64,000 nt of DNA from Chloroflexota bacterium. Lineage in GTDB: Bacteria > Chloroflexota > Anaerolineae > UBA1429. The stretch is from NCBI GenBank assembly GCA_012841405.1, contig DUUT01000013.1, positions 1 to 64,000 of the forward strand. The letters are read 5' to 3'. Below the pieces are notes generated by a model. That model ran no database searches. It was given only the letters and a program-made list of their open reading frames with translations, and was not told where the DNA came from. Every line of letters starts with the position of its first letter. Within the stretch, counting starts at the first letter, position 1. The position numbers and the translations under genes are program-made. Shown here piece after piece: positions 27,066 to 36,674 of this stretch.

Positions 27066-28553
27066 ATGGATCGTATTGCTGGTCGTAGACCCTCGATGCC
27101 CGCGGCCCGGGCGTCGCAGTCGTTGAGCCCCTCTCAGGAGGGCATCTCGCTGACATTGGTGCTCCTCGGCGCAGATACCCTGGCGATAACGGTGGGGTTC
27201 ATCCTGGCATACGTGGTGCGCTTTTCGACCGGCTGGGAGATCTTTTACGAGGACGCCGCCATGGCCGTCGACATCTATCGCAACCTGGCCCTGTGGATGT
27301 TGCCATGCTGGTTGGCCATCTTTGCCCTCTTTCGCCTCTACGATCGCCAGAGCACCCTTCGGGGCACACAGGAGTATGCGGGCGTGGTCAATGCCTCGAC
27401 GATGGGCATGATGGTCGTCGTGTTCACCAGCTTTGTCGAGCCGGGCCTCGTCGTAGCCCGAGGATGGCTGCTGCTCTCTTGGTTCTTTGTCATCGTGCTC
27501 GATATTCTGGCGCGCTTTGGCGTGCGCCGCGTCATCGCGCTCTTGCGAGCGCGCGGCCACCTGATGCGCCCGACGGTGATTGTGGGCGCGGGGCCCGAGG
27601 GACGCGCCATCGCCGAGCAGCTCGCCTGCGCCCCCAGCAGCGGCCTGGCCATCATCGGGTTCCTCGACGACGCCCTGCCCCCGCACGCTGAGGTGGTGGC
27701 AGGACTCCGCGTCCTTGGGCCCATCGATGCCTTGAGCACGCTGGTTTCCGACCAGGAGGTGAGCGAGGTCATCCTGGTGCCCGACGCCATCCCGCGAGAC
27801 CGTCTGGTGGCGATCTTTCAGACGTATGGCACCTCGCCAAGCATCAGCATGCGCCTGGCGTCGGGTATCTATGAGATCATGACGACAGGGATGCGCGTTC
27901 GCGAGTTCGGCAACGTCCCGCTGTTGAGCCTCGATCGCGTACGCCTGACCGGCTTGAGCGCCTTCCTCAAAGGGGCGCTGGACTATGCCCTCGCCCTGAC
28001 GGCGCTCACCATCCTGGCACCGCTGCTGCTACTCACGGCACTCCTGGTCAAGCTCGACTCCCCGGGGCCGGTGATCTACCGACGGCGGGTGATCGGCCTG
28101 GGCGGCAAGGCCTTTGACGCCTACAAGTTCCGGACGATGGTGACCGACGCCGATGCCGTCCTCACCAACGATGCCGAGCTGCGACAGCGCTTTGATGAGC
28201 AGTTCAAGCTCAAGGATGACCCGCGCGTCACGCGCATCGGTCGCTTCTTGCGACGATCGAGCCTCGACGAGTTGCCACAGCTCGTGAACGTGCTTCGCGG
28301 CGAGATGGGCATCGTCGGCCCCCGAATGATCACCCAGGAAGAGCTCGCGCGCTACGGCAAGTGGGGCATGAACCTTCTCACCGTCAAGCCGGGCATTACC
28401 GGCCTGTGGCAGGTCAGCGGGCGATGCGATCTATCGTATGATGAAAGGGTAAGCCTTGATATGTACTATATCCGCAACTACTCCATCTGGCTCGACCTCC
28501 AGCTCTTGTTCCGCACCATTCCAGCGGTGATACGCGGCCATGGCGCTTACTAG
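27066..28553 (+). CDS. Polyprenyl glycosylphosphotransferase (undecaprenyl-phosphate sugar phosphotransferase)
   Basis: N-terminal TM region; KLDSPGPVIYRRRVIGLGGKAFDAYKFRTM, RRSSLDELPQLVNVLRGEMGIVGPR, KPGITGLWQVSGR. Confidence 0.94.
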   Translation: MDRIAGRRPSMPAARASQSLSPSQEGISLTLVLLGADTLAITVGFILAYVVRFSTGWEIFYEDAAMAVDIYRNLALWMLPCWLAIFALFRLYDRQSTLRGTQEYAGVVNASTMGMMVVVFTSFVEPGLVVARGWLLLSWFFVIVLDILARFGVRRVIALLRARGHLMRPTVIVGAGPEGRAIAEQLACAPSSGLAIIGFLDDALPPHAEVVAGLRVLGPIDALSTLVSDQEVSEVILVPDAIPRDRLVAIFQTYGTSPSISMRLASGIYEIMTTGMRVREFGNVPLLSLDRVRLTGLSAFLKGALDYALALTALTILAPLLLLTALLVKLDSPGPVIYRRRVIGLGGKAFDAYKFRTMVTDADAVLTNDAELRQRFDEQFKLKDDPRVTRIGRFLRRSSLDELPQLVNVLRGEMGIVGPRMITQEELARYGKWGMNLLTVKPGITGLWQVSGRCDLSYDERVSLDMYYIRNYSIWLDLQLLFRTIPAVIRGHGAY

Positions 28554-28578
28554 AGTGCGCAGGCAATGGGAGCGGACC

Positions 28579-30156
28579 ATGCCCACGAGGCGCCCCGCGG
28601 AGCAGGTGGCGACGCCGGAGGCCAATCCCATCGGCCAGTACCTCGGCGTCGCCAAAAAGTGGTGGTGGCTGCTGGTCTTGGGCGTCATCGTGCCGAGCCT
28701 GCTGAGCTACCGACTGGCCTCACAACAGCCCACGCTCTACCAGGCACAAGCCACGCTGATGGTCGGCGGCAGCATCTGGACGGCGAACCCGAACCCCAAT
28801 GCGGTGGCCATCAGTACCATGCTGGCCCAGTCCTACGCCCAGCTGGTCAAGCGGCAACCCGTCACCCGCGCCGTCATCGACAAGCTCGGCCTGTCGACAA
28901 CGCCAGAGGCTCTAGCAGAGCAGATCACCGCACGGGTTCAGCCGCAGTCGCAGCTGCTCGAGATCGAGGTCACCGATCTCCACCCCGAGTGGGCGTCGGC
29001 CATCGCCAACGCCTTGGCGAATGAGCTCATCATCCAGAGTCCTGGCGCCCGGCAGGATGCGGAGGAGCGCAGCTTTAACGAGAAGCAGCTCATCGACCTG
29101 CGGGCGCGTATCGAGACGGTAACCCGAGATCTCGAGGCCGAGCGTGCCCGTCTGGCCGAGCTGACGTCGGCCGCCGAGATCGCAGAGGGTGAGGAGCGGA
29201 TCGCCGCCCTCGAGCGCGTGTGGATCCTGTACCAGTCGGCCTACTCCACCCTCTACCAGTCCATCGTGAGCGAGCAGAGCCCCAACACCCTGACCATCGT
29301 CGAGGAGGCACCGTTGGGCACTCCGGTGCCCAGCCGCTTGCCCCTGGTGGTTGGCGTGGCCGGGCTCGCGGGCCTGGGCCTCGCCTTTGGCGGCGTCCTA
29401 CTGATCGAGCTGACGGACGACCGGCTCAAGTGGGAGGGACCGGGGCACTCGCGCGCCCTTGGGGTGCCGGTGCTGGGTGCCGTCAGCCGGATGCGGCCAT
29501 CCGACGGGCCCCTCATTCTCCAATCGCGCCCCGGCTCCCGAGAGGCCGAATGCTTTCGGGGGTTGCGCACGTCGATCCTACTCTCCGGCGGTCGCAACGC
29601 TCCCCAGGTGCTCCTGTGCACCAGCGCCGCCCCACAGGAGGGCAAGAGCCTCGTGGTGGCCAACTTGGGCGTGGCCATGGCCGCATTGGGGCGGCGGACC
29701 CTGATTATCGATGGCGACCTGCGCAAGCGGCAGCTGCACCGCATGTTCAACCTGGCGAACGGCCAAGGGTTGTCCGAGCTCTTGTGCAGCGGCGAGAGCG
29801 CCAAGGGCTACATCCAGCCCACATCCATACCGAACCTCAGCGTGCTACGTGCCGGTGGACCGGCCAGCGACCCCACGTCTCTGCTCGCGTCGACGCACTT
29901 TCGCGTCGTGCTTGAAGACCTCCGGCGTGATTATGACGTGCTCCTGCTCGACAGCCCGGCCGCGCTCGTCGTGCCCGATGCCGCCATTCTCGCATCCCAT
30001 GCGGATGGCGTTCTGCTCCTCGTGGATGCACAGACCACCAGCCGACGGGCGGCACTGCGCGTGCGCCGGACGATGGAGGAGCAGGCCGGAGCGCATATTC
30101 TGGGAACGGTCTTTAACCGTGTGCGGCTCAAGCGGCACCAGTACTACTACCACTGA
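28579..30156 (+). CDS. Polysaccharide co-polymerase / tyrosine autokinase (Wzz plus CpsD-like)
   Basis: Wzz-like N-terminus, then CTSAAPQEGKSLVVANLGVAMAALGRRTLIIDGDLRKRQLH; ORF track start 28540. Confidence 0.92.
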   Translation: MPTRRPAEQVATPEANPIGQYLGVAKKWWWLLVLGVIVPSLLSYRLASQQPTLYQAQATLMVGGSIWTANPNPNAVAISTMLAQSYAQLVKRQPVTRAVIDKLGLSTTPEALAEQITARVQPQSQLLEIEVTDLHPEWASAIANALANELIIQSPGARQDAEERSFNEKQLIDLRARIETVTRDLEAERARLAELTSAAEIAEGEERIAALERVWILYQSAYSTLYQSIVSEQSPNTLTIVEEAPLGTPVPSRLPLVVGVAGLAGLGLAFGGVLLIELTDDRLKWEGPGHSRALGVPVLGAVSRMRPSDGPLILQSRPGSREAECFRGLRTSILLSGGRNAPQVLLCTSAAPQEGKSLVVANLGVAMAALGRRTLIIDGDLRKRQLHRMFNLANGQGLSELLCSGESAKGYIQPTSIPNLSVLRAGGPASDPTSLLASTHFRVVLEDLRRDYDVLLLDSPAALVVPDAAILASHADGVLLLVDAQTTSRRAALRVRRTMEEQAGAHILGTVFNRVRLKRHQYYYH

Positions 30157-30202
30157 CACGTTCCCGGCTGCGGAAAAACCCTCTGAGGAGGCTGGATTGA
30201 GG

Positions 30203-31999
30203 ATGTCCGAGTTGATCGCACCGTACGGACAGATGCTGGTGGATCTCATGGTGCCGCACGAAGAGCGCAGCACCCTCCACAGCTATGCCTCCCAGTTGCC
30301 TTCCATCCAAGTCTCGACACGCACCGAGTGTGACCTGGAGTTGCTCGCGACGGGGGCGTTTTCGCCACTGGACGGGTTCATGGGGAGCGCCGACTATGCG
30401 TGTGTTCTGGAAACGATGCGCCTCACCAACGGCTTTCTATTTCCCATCCCCATCACGCTGCCCGTCCCCTCGCTCCACGGCATCACCCTCGATGCGGATG
30501 TGGCTCTGCGCGATGCGAGGAACGACATCCTCGCCGTTCTCACCGTCCAAGAGGTCTATTGCTGGAGCCTCGATGAGGAGGCGTGCGCCGTATACGGGAC
30601 GTTGGACACCCGCCACCCGCTGGTGGCCGAGATGCACGGCTGGGGGCGGTACAACATCGCCGGACGCCTGCGTGTGCTGCGGCTCCCGCGACACTATGAC
30701 TTTATCGAGCTCCGGCTGACCCCCACGCAGACACGCCAGCGTTTGGCGCGCCTCGGTCGATCCAACGTGGTGGCCTTTCAGACGCGGAACCCGATGCACC
30801 GCGTCCATGAAGAGCTGACCAAACGCGCCTGCGAGGCCGTCGACGGCTCCCTCCTACTGCATCCCGCCGTCGGCATGACGAAACCTGGAGACGTGGACCA
30901 CTTTACCCGCGTGCGCAGCTACCGCGCCTTGGTGCGCCACTACTATGACCGGCGACGCGTCCTGCTGGCGTTGCTGCCCCTGGCAATGCGCATGGCTGGC
31001 CCGCGCGAGGCGTTGTGGCACGCCCTGATCCGCCGCAGCTATGGCGCCAATCACCTCATCATGGGGCGCGATCACGCCGGCCCGGGCCTCGATTCGCAGG
31101 GCGTCCCCTTCTATGGCCCCTACGATGCCCAGGAGCTCGTTTGTCGCCACGCGGAAGAGCTGGGTGTCGCCGTGATCCCGTTTGGCTCCCTCGTCTACCT
31201 ACCCGATGAGGATCGCTATGAAGAGGCCGACAAGGTGCCCGACGGCACGCGCACGGCCGAGATCTCGGGCACCCAGGTGCGCGAGCAGTATCTCGATACG
31301 GGGCGCCTGCTGCCTGAATGGTTCACACGCCCCGAGGTCGCTGATATCCTCGCGGAAGCATACCCGCCACGCCACCGTCAGGGCGTGTGCATCTGGTTCA
31401 CCGGCCTCAGCGGCTCGGGCAAGTCCACCACCGCCGCCGTACTGACGGTACGCTTGCAGGAGCGCGGTCGGCAGGTAACGGTCCTCGACGGTGATGTGGT
31501 GCGCACGCACCTGTCACGCGGCCTCGGCTTTAGCCGCGAGGATCGCGACATCAACATCCGTCGCATCGGGTATGTGGCATCCGAGATCGTACGCCACGGC
31601 GGTGTCGCCGTGTGCGCCGCCATCAGCCCGTACCGGTCTACCCGCAACGATGTGCGCAACATGGTCGGCCCGGAGCATTTCGTGGAGGTCTATGCCGACA
31701 CTCCCCTCGAGGTGTGTGAACGCCGCGATGCCAAGGGCTTGTACGCTCGCGCCCGTCGGGGCGAAATTCGGGGATTCACCGGGATCGACGATCCGTACGA
31801 GCCTCCCACCGAGCCCGATATCGTCCTGAATACCGTCGCACACAGCCCCTATGAGAACGCCGCGCGCATCATCGACCTCTTGGCGCAACGTGGCTTTGTC
31901 GAGGGTGAGGCCATCGCCGTTCCCCTCCCCGATATGGTTGCCTCACACATGACGGATGAAGGAGAGAGTCGTGCGGACTCGGATGCGATCGGCATTTGA
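30203..31999 (+). CDS. Bifunctional sulfate adenylyltransferase / adenylylsulfate kinase
   Basis: QTRNPMHRVHEEL and GRDHAGPG (ATP sulfurylase); GLSGSGKSTTAAVL, LDGDVVRTHLSRGLGFSREDRDINIRRI (APS kinase). Confidence 0.95.
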   Translation: MSELIAPYGQMLVDLMVPHEERSTLHSYASQLPSIQVSTRTECDLELLATGAFSPLDGFMGSADYACVLETMRLTNGFLFPIPITLPVPSLHGITLDADVALRDARNDILAVLTVQEVYCWSLDEEACAVYGTLDTRHPLVAEMHGWGRYNIAGRLRVLRLPRHYDFIELRLTPTQTRQRLARLGRSNVVAFQTRNPMHRVHEELTKRACEAVDGSLLLHPAVGMTKPGDVDHFTRVRSYRALVRHYYDRRRVLLALLPLAMRMAGPREALWHALIRRSYGANHLIMGRDHAGPGLDSQGVPFYGPYDAQELVCRHAEELGVAVIPFGSLVYLPDEDRYEEADKVPDGTRTAEISGTQVREQYLDTGRLLPEWFTRPEVADILAEAYPPRHRQGVCIWFTGLSGSGKSTTAAVLTVRLQERGRQVTVLDGDVVRTHLSRGLGFSREDRDINIRRIGYVASEIVRHGGVAVCAAISPYRSTRNDVRNMVGPEHFVEVYADTPLEVCERRDAKGLYARARRGEIRGFTGIDDPYEPPTEPDIVLNTVAHSPYENAARIIDLLAQRGFVEGEAIAVPLPDMVASHMTDEGESRADSDAIGI

Positions 32000-32867
32000 G
32001 GGTTTGCCCACCACGAGGGTGTTTGACGTCCCCATGCGGCGGCAGCACATCATCAAGCCAAGCCGTGGTCTGCCATCTCTGGATCTCGGCACCTTGTGGG
32101 AGTACCGCGAACTGCTCTATTTCCTCGTGTGGCGTGACGTCAAGGTGCGCTACAAGCAAACGGCACTCGGGATCATGTGGATCGTGCTCCAACCCGTCGT
32201 CAGCATGATGATCTTTACCGTGCTGTTCGGCATCCTCCTGCAGGTACCCTCTGAGGAGGCTCCCTATCCTGTGTTCGTGCTATCCGCCCTCATCCCCTGG
32301 AACTATTTCGCCTCGTCGCTGAACCGCAGCTCAACGAGCCTGGTTTACAGCTCGAATCTCGTCACCAAGGTGTACTTTCCGCGCATGCTGATCCCGCTGT
32401 CGGGTGTGCTCTCGGGACTGATCGACCTGGTGATCGCCTCCGTGTTGCTGCTCATCCTGATGGTAGCCTATCGCATCTCGCCCACACCCGCGGCCATCTT
32501 TCTGCCCGGGCTCGTCCTGCTAGCCTCGGCGACGGCGCTGGGGTTTGGGCTGTGGCTCTCGGCACTGAACGTCCGCTACCGCGACATCAACTACATCGTT
32601 CCCTTCCTGCTACAGATCTGGATGTACGCAACACCCGTCGTGTACGGCAGCACCCTGGTAGGGGACCGCTTTCACTTGCTGTTGGGCCTGAACCCGATGA
32701 CGGGCGTCGTGGAGGGATTCCGGAAGGCGCTGCTGGGCAACGTGATGGCGAGCACGCATCTGAGCCTCCCGCTCGTCGCCGTGTCCGCCTCCATCACGGC
32801 GGTCGTGCTCATCAGCGGGGCGTACTTTTTCCGCTACACCGAGCGTAGCTTTGCAGACATTATCTAG
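31971..32867 (+). CDS. Polysaccharide ABC-2 transporter permease (Wzm/TagG type)
   Basis: LVWRDVKVRYKQTALGIMWIVLQPVVSMMIFTVLFG, LNVRYRDINYIVPFLLQIWMYATPVVY; GTG start with AAGGAGAG. Confidence 0.92.
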   Translation: MRTRMRSAFEGLPTTRVFDVPMRRQHIIKPSRGLPSLDLGTLWEYRELLYFLVWRDVKVRYKQTALGIMWIVLQPVVSMMIFTVLFGILLQVPSEEAPYPVFVLSALIPWNYFASSLNRSSTSLVYSSNLVTKVYFPRMLIPLSGVLSGLIDLVIASVLLLILMVAYRISPTPAAIFLPGLVLLASATALGFGLWLSALNVRYRDINYIVPFLLQIWMYATPVVYGSTLVGDRFHLLLGLNPMTGVVEGFRKALLGNVMASTHLSLPLVAVSASITAVVLISGAYFFRYTERSFADII

Positions 32868-32883
32868 GGATGGGTGAAATCAC

Positions 32884-34212
32884 GTGAGTCGCGTGGCTGT
32901 ATCCGTTGAGGGTCTCGGCAAGCGGTATCACATCGGGCATACGCGGGAGCGCAAGGACACCCTACGCGAAGCGCTCACGGCGGCGTTGCGCGCACCCCAT
33001 GCGTGGCTGCGAACCCGGCGGCGAGGCCGAGAGGCCCGGGACGAGACCCTGTGGGCCCTGCGCAACCTGACGTTCCAGGTAGAACAGGGTGAGGTTATCG
33101 GCATCATCGGCAGCAACGGATCGGGCAAGAGCACGCTCCTCAAGATACTTTCGCGGATCACCGAGCCCACAGAGGGGCGCGCCATCATTGAGGGGCGCGT
33201 GGGGTCGCTCCTAGAGGTGGGTACCGGCTTTCACCCGGAGCTTACCGGCAGGGAGAACATCTATCTCAACGGCGCCATCCTCGGCATGCGCCGCCACGAG
33301 ATCGACCTGCGCTTTGACGAGATTGTCGCCTTTGCCGAGATCGAACGCTTCCTCGACATGCCCGTCAAGCGCTACTCCAGCGGCATGTACGTCCGCCTGG
33401 CGTTCGCCGTGGCGGCACACCTCGAGCCCGAGATCCTGCTGGTCGACGAGGTGCTCGCCGTGGGTGATGCCGCCTTTCAGAAAAAGTGCCTCGGCAAGAT
33501 GGGCAGCGTGGCCCGGGAGGGGCGAACCGTTCTCTTTATCAGCCATGACATGGACGCCATCCTGAACCTCTGTCCCAAGGCGCTCTTCCTCTCCAACGGC
33601 ACCTGTGCCTATATGGGGCCCGCAAGCGAGGCGATCCACCACTATCTGCAGTCGGTACGGCCGGCAGAGTCGGGGGTGGTCGATCTGCGAAATGCCCCCG
33701 GGCGCGATTCCGAGGAGTACCCGATTCTGACGTCCATCTCGACGCACCGTCCCGACGGGTCGGTGTCCTCCGAGTTTCGCACCGGCGATACGCTCATCCT
33801 GCGCGTGGGGTATGCCGTCAGGGAGCCCATCAAGGCCCCCTACTGCATGATCCACTTTTTGAACGACGTGGGGCACCGCATCATGTCGGTGAGCAGCACC
33901 CATGATCACTGTGACCTCAGCCTGGAGCGCGAAGGGACGCTGGAGTGTCGCATCCGCGACATCCGCCTGCGTGAGGGAACCTACTCCATCGACCTGGCCA
34001 TCGGCCGCTCTTCACCGGTGTCGGAATGCATGGATTATGTCGAAAGCGCCACGACGATCAACGTGCAGCTCGGCGACTACTTGGGGGGAGGCCGGCTCCT
34101 CGACCACCAGGGCGTCGTGGCGCAAAAGTCCGAGTGGTCATCGCTGAACAACGCGATGGCCGTCGTGGGTGACTCGATTGTTGGGCCCAGTCGATACGTG
34201 GGCCTACGCTAG
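32884..34212 (+). CDS. Polysaccharide ABC transporter ATP-binding protein (Wzt type with C-terminal domain)
   Basis: GSNGSGKSTLLKILSRITEPTEG, YSSGMYVRLAFAVAAHLEPEILLVDEVLAVGD; extra C-terminal domain. Confidence 0.93.
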   Translation: MSRVAVSVEGLGKRYHIGHTRERKDTLREALTAALRAPHAWLRTRRRGREARDETLWALRNLTFQVEQGEVIGIIGSNGSGKSTLLKILSRITEPTEGRAIIEGRVGSLLEVGTGFHPELTGRENIYLNGAILGMRRHEIDLRFDEIVAFAEIERFLDMPVKRYSSGMYVRLAFAVAAHLEPEILLVDEVLAVGDAAFQKKCLGKMGSVAREGRTVLFISHDMDAILNLCPKALFLSNGTCAYMGPASEAIHHYLQSVRPAESGVVDLRNAPGRDSEEYPILTSISTHRPDGSVSSEFRTGDTLILRVGYAVREPIKAPYCMIHFLNDVGHRIMSVSSTHDHCDLSLEREGTLECRIRDIRLREGTYSIDLAIGRSSPVSECMDYVESATTINVQLGDYLGGGRLLDHQGVVAQKSEWSSLNNAMAVVGDSIVGPSRYVGLR

Positions 34213-34220
34213 CCAAAGGA

Positions 34221-35222
34221 GTGGAACGCGTGAGGCAACCGAAGGACAAGGCTGCAACACGCACGACACTTTCTTCCCTCGTCAACCGAGCGGTAGAGCG
34301 CATCGGGCCGCCTCCTTCCCGTGGTGGCGAACGCGCTGCGGCGACCAGAGCGCGCCTACGGCGCCTGCTCGCTCGCAACACGGTCGTGTGGCCGCACCGT
34401 GACGCCTACGTCGTCGGCTATCCAAAGGTGGGCAACACGTGGTTTCAGGTGATGCTGCGCATGGCGCTGGTGCGCTACTACAACCTTGACGAGGCGTGGC
34501 TCTCCCAGGTACTCCACCCTCAGAGAGAGGGGGACGAGCCGCCGCCGGCGCACGTCCCGCATATCGAGGTGACCTACGACATGACGTCCTTCCCGGAAGG
34601 GGACTATCCCCGGGTACAGCGCGATCACCGGCGCTATGCGGGCAAGCGCGTCGTGCTCCTGATCCGTGACCCCAAAGACACGTTGGTCTCGCTCTACATG
34701 CACTATGCGTACCGGGATGAGGCGACGCCGTACTGGGGAACGGTGGACGAGCTGGTCTATGACCGCGAGTTCGGGCTGACCAAGTACCTGCAGTTCTACC
34801 GCGCCTGGCACCGGGACAGGCGCCGGCCCAGCGGCATCCATCTCGTTCGTTACGAGGACATGCAGGCAGACACGGCCGGCGTGTTCCGCAGAGCCGCCGA
34901 GTTTCTGGGGATGCGGGGCATCAGCGACGCCATCATCGACGAATGCATCGCCTTTGGTAGCTTTGACAACATGCGGCGCATGGAGAGGGAGAACACGCTA
35001 GGGATCGTAGCATTGGCGCCATCGCCTCGCGGAATCGAAAAAGCCTACAAGGTGCGCCGGGGCGTGGTCGGCGGCTACAGAGATCACCTCTCAGAGGCAA
35101 CCATCGCCTACATCGACCGTCGCGTGCGCCGCGAGTTGCCACCGGTGTACGGCTATCCGCGCGCCGCAGCGGTTGCCCCCGTGGCCCCGACCCAGGCGCG
35201 TCGAGGGTTGGGGGGCTCATGA
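34221..35222 (+). CDS. Sulfotransferase-domain protein
   Basis: VVGYPKVGNTWFQVMLRMAL (5'-PSB-like), LIRDPKDTLVSLYMHY, RYEDM. Confidence 0.88.
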   Translation: MERVRQPKDKAATRTTLSSLVNRAVERIGPPPSRGGERAAATRARLRRLLARNTVVWPHRDAYVVGYPKVGNTWFQVMLRMALVRYYNLDEAWLSQVLHPQREGDEPPPAHVPHIEVTYDMTSFPEGDYPRVQRDHRRYAGKRVVLLIRDPKDTLVSLYMHYAYRDEATPYWGTVDELVYDREFGLTKYLQFYRAWHRDRRRPSGIHLVRYEDMQADTAGVFRRAAEFLGMRGISDAIIDECIAFGSFDNMRRMERENTLGIVALAPSPRGIEKAYKVRRGVVGGYRDHLSEATIAYIDRRVRRELPPVYGYPRAAAVAPVAPTQARRGLGGS

Positions 35223-36409
35223 TTGAGGAGAGCGGCTTTGCCTCCATCACGCCGGAGGGCTTGCGCCTGGTGGTGGTACCGACGGACCCCATCAGCGACT
35301 ATGAGCGTGACGGCCTCGATTGGATCGAGCAGTACTTTAACCCAGGGGGCATGTTTGCCGAGGTGTTCGCCGCGAGTCCGCGAGAGACGGGCCAGCGCCG
35401 CGCCCACGGGATGACGATCATGGGCGTGACGGAGCGAGGCTTCCGCGCCACCCTGCGGGAGCTACGTCCGCACATAGTGCGCGCCTACGGCGGCTTTTGG
35501 CCGGCCGATCTCGTCGTCGGGAATCGCGTTCCCGGCGTGCCCGTGGTGGTCAGTGTCCACGACACCAATCCCAAGCTCCTGCACAGATCCGTAGCACACG
35601 CCGACCTCGTCGTATGCGTCTCTCAGGCAGTGGCCACATGCGTGCAAGGCATCGGCACCGCGCCGCGGCGCATCCGCATCCTGCCGAATCGGGTCGATCT
35701 CGACGTGTTCCGCCCCATTCGCGAGCCCGATCGCTTGTGCACTGTAGCGGAACGCTTTCCGCCCGGGCGGCACATCCTGTTGGTGGGGCGCGTCGACGCG
35801 CAAAAGAACCAGGATACCCTCATCCGCGCCCTCGCACTGCTCCCGGAGGACTATGCGGCCGTGCTCGTCGGGCGTGGTGACTGGGGACCATACCTAGAGC
35901 TGGCTGAGGAGGTGGGCGTTTCCCAGCGCTGTTTCTGGGTAGAGAGCGTGCCCAACTCGGAGCTGCCACTCTGGTATTCGTGGTGCGACTGCATGTGTAC
36001 GCCCAGCCGTTGGGAGGGGTTTGGGATCGTCTTCCTCGAGGCGGCCGCCTGCGGCGCCCCCATCGTCACCTCTGACATCGCCCCGATGAACGAGTTTCTC
36101 ACCCATGGTGTCAGCGCATACCTCGTGCGGGATTATGAGGACCCACGCGCCATCGCGCGGGCCATCCGCAGGGTATGCGAGGACGAGGCCTATCGACGCG
36201 CGCTGTCGCAGGGAGCCATCCAAGCCGCTCAGCCCTTTGACCGACGCGCCGTCGACCGCCTCGAGATGGCCATCTACGCGGAGGCGCTGCGCCTCCGCCG
36301 GTGGCCCATGTCCTGGATCCGGTTATCGTCAGCGGCGCACCTGGCGCGCCGCGCCAAGTCCGTACCGTCGCGTGTGGCGCGACGGGTGAAACGTATCGTG
36401 TCCGCGTAG
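35219..36409 (+). CDS. GT4 glycosyltransferase
   Basis: VGRVDAQKNQDTLIRAL, PSRWEGFGIVFLEAAACGAPIVTSD. Confidence 0.9.
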   Translation: MIEESGFASITPEGLRLVVVPTDPISDYERDGLDWIEQYFNPGGMFAEVFAASPRETGQRRAHGMTIMGVTERGFRATLRELRPHIVRAYGGFWPADLVVGNRVPGVPVVVSVHDTNPKLLHRSVAHADLVVCVSQAVATCVQGIGTAPRRIRILPNRVDLDVFRPIREPDRLCTVAERFPPGRHILLVGRVDAQKNQDTLIRALALLPEDYAAVLVGRGDWGPYLELAEEVGVSQRCFWVESVPNSELPLWYSWCDCMCTPSRWEGFGIVFLEAAACGAPIVTSDIAPMNEFLTHGVSAYLVRDYEDPRAIARAIRRVCEDEAYRRALSQGAIQAAQPFDRRAVDRLEMAIYAEALRLRRWPMSWIRLSSAAHLARRAKSVPSRVARRVKRIVSA

Positions 36410-36674
36410 GGCGCCGTTGCCATCAGCGGCTCCACCATCCCACCTCGCAGCAACAGCTCGCTCGCATTCCGGCCACACATCAGCCACATCCAGGCCCACC
36501 GCTCATCAGACCATGCCTCGGACATAGCATCGCGAGTATCCGCAACGATCTCTTCACGGCGCTAGACGAGTGATGCCGGTCTGTACACGCCACTACGGCT
36601 CAGGTCGGCAGTGCCCGAAACAGCCTCCCGTGGCCTGGGATCGTCGGGTGCCCCGCCACATGGAGGCTCGAACG

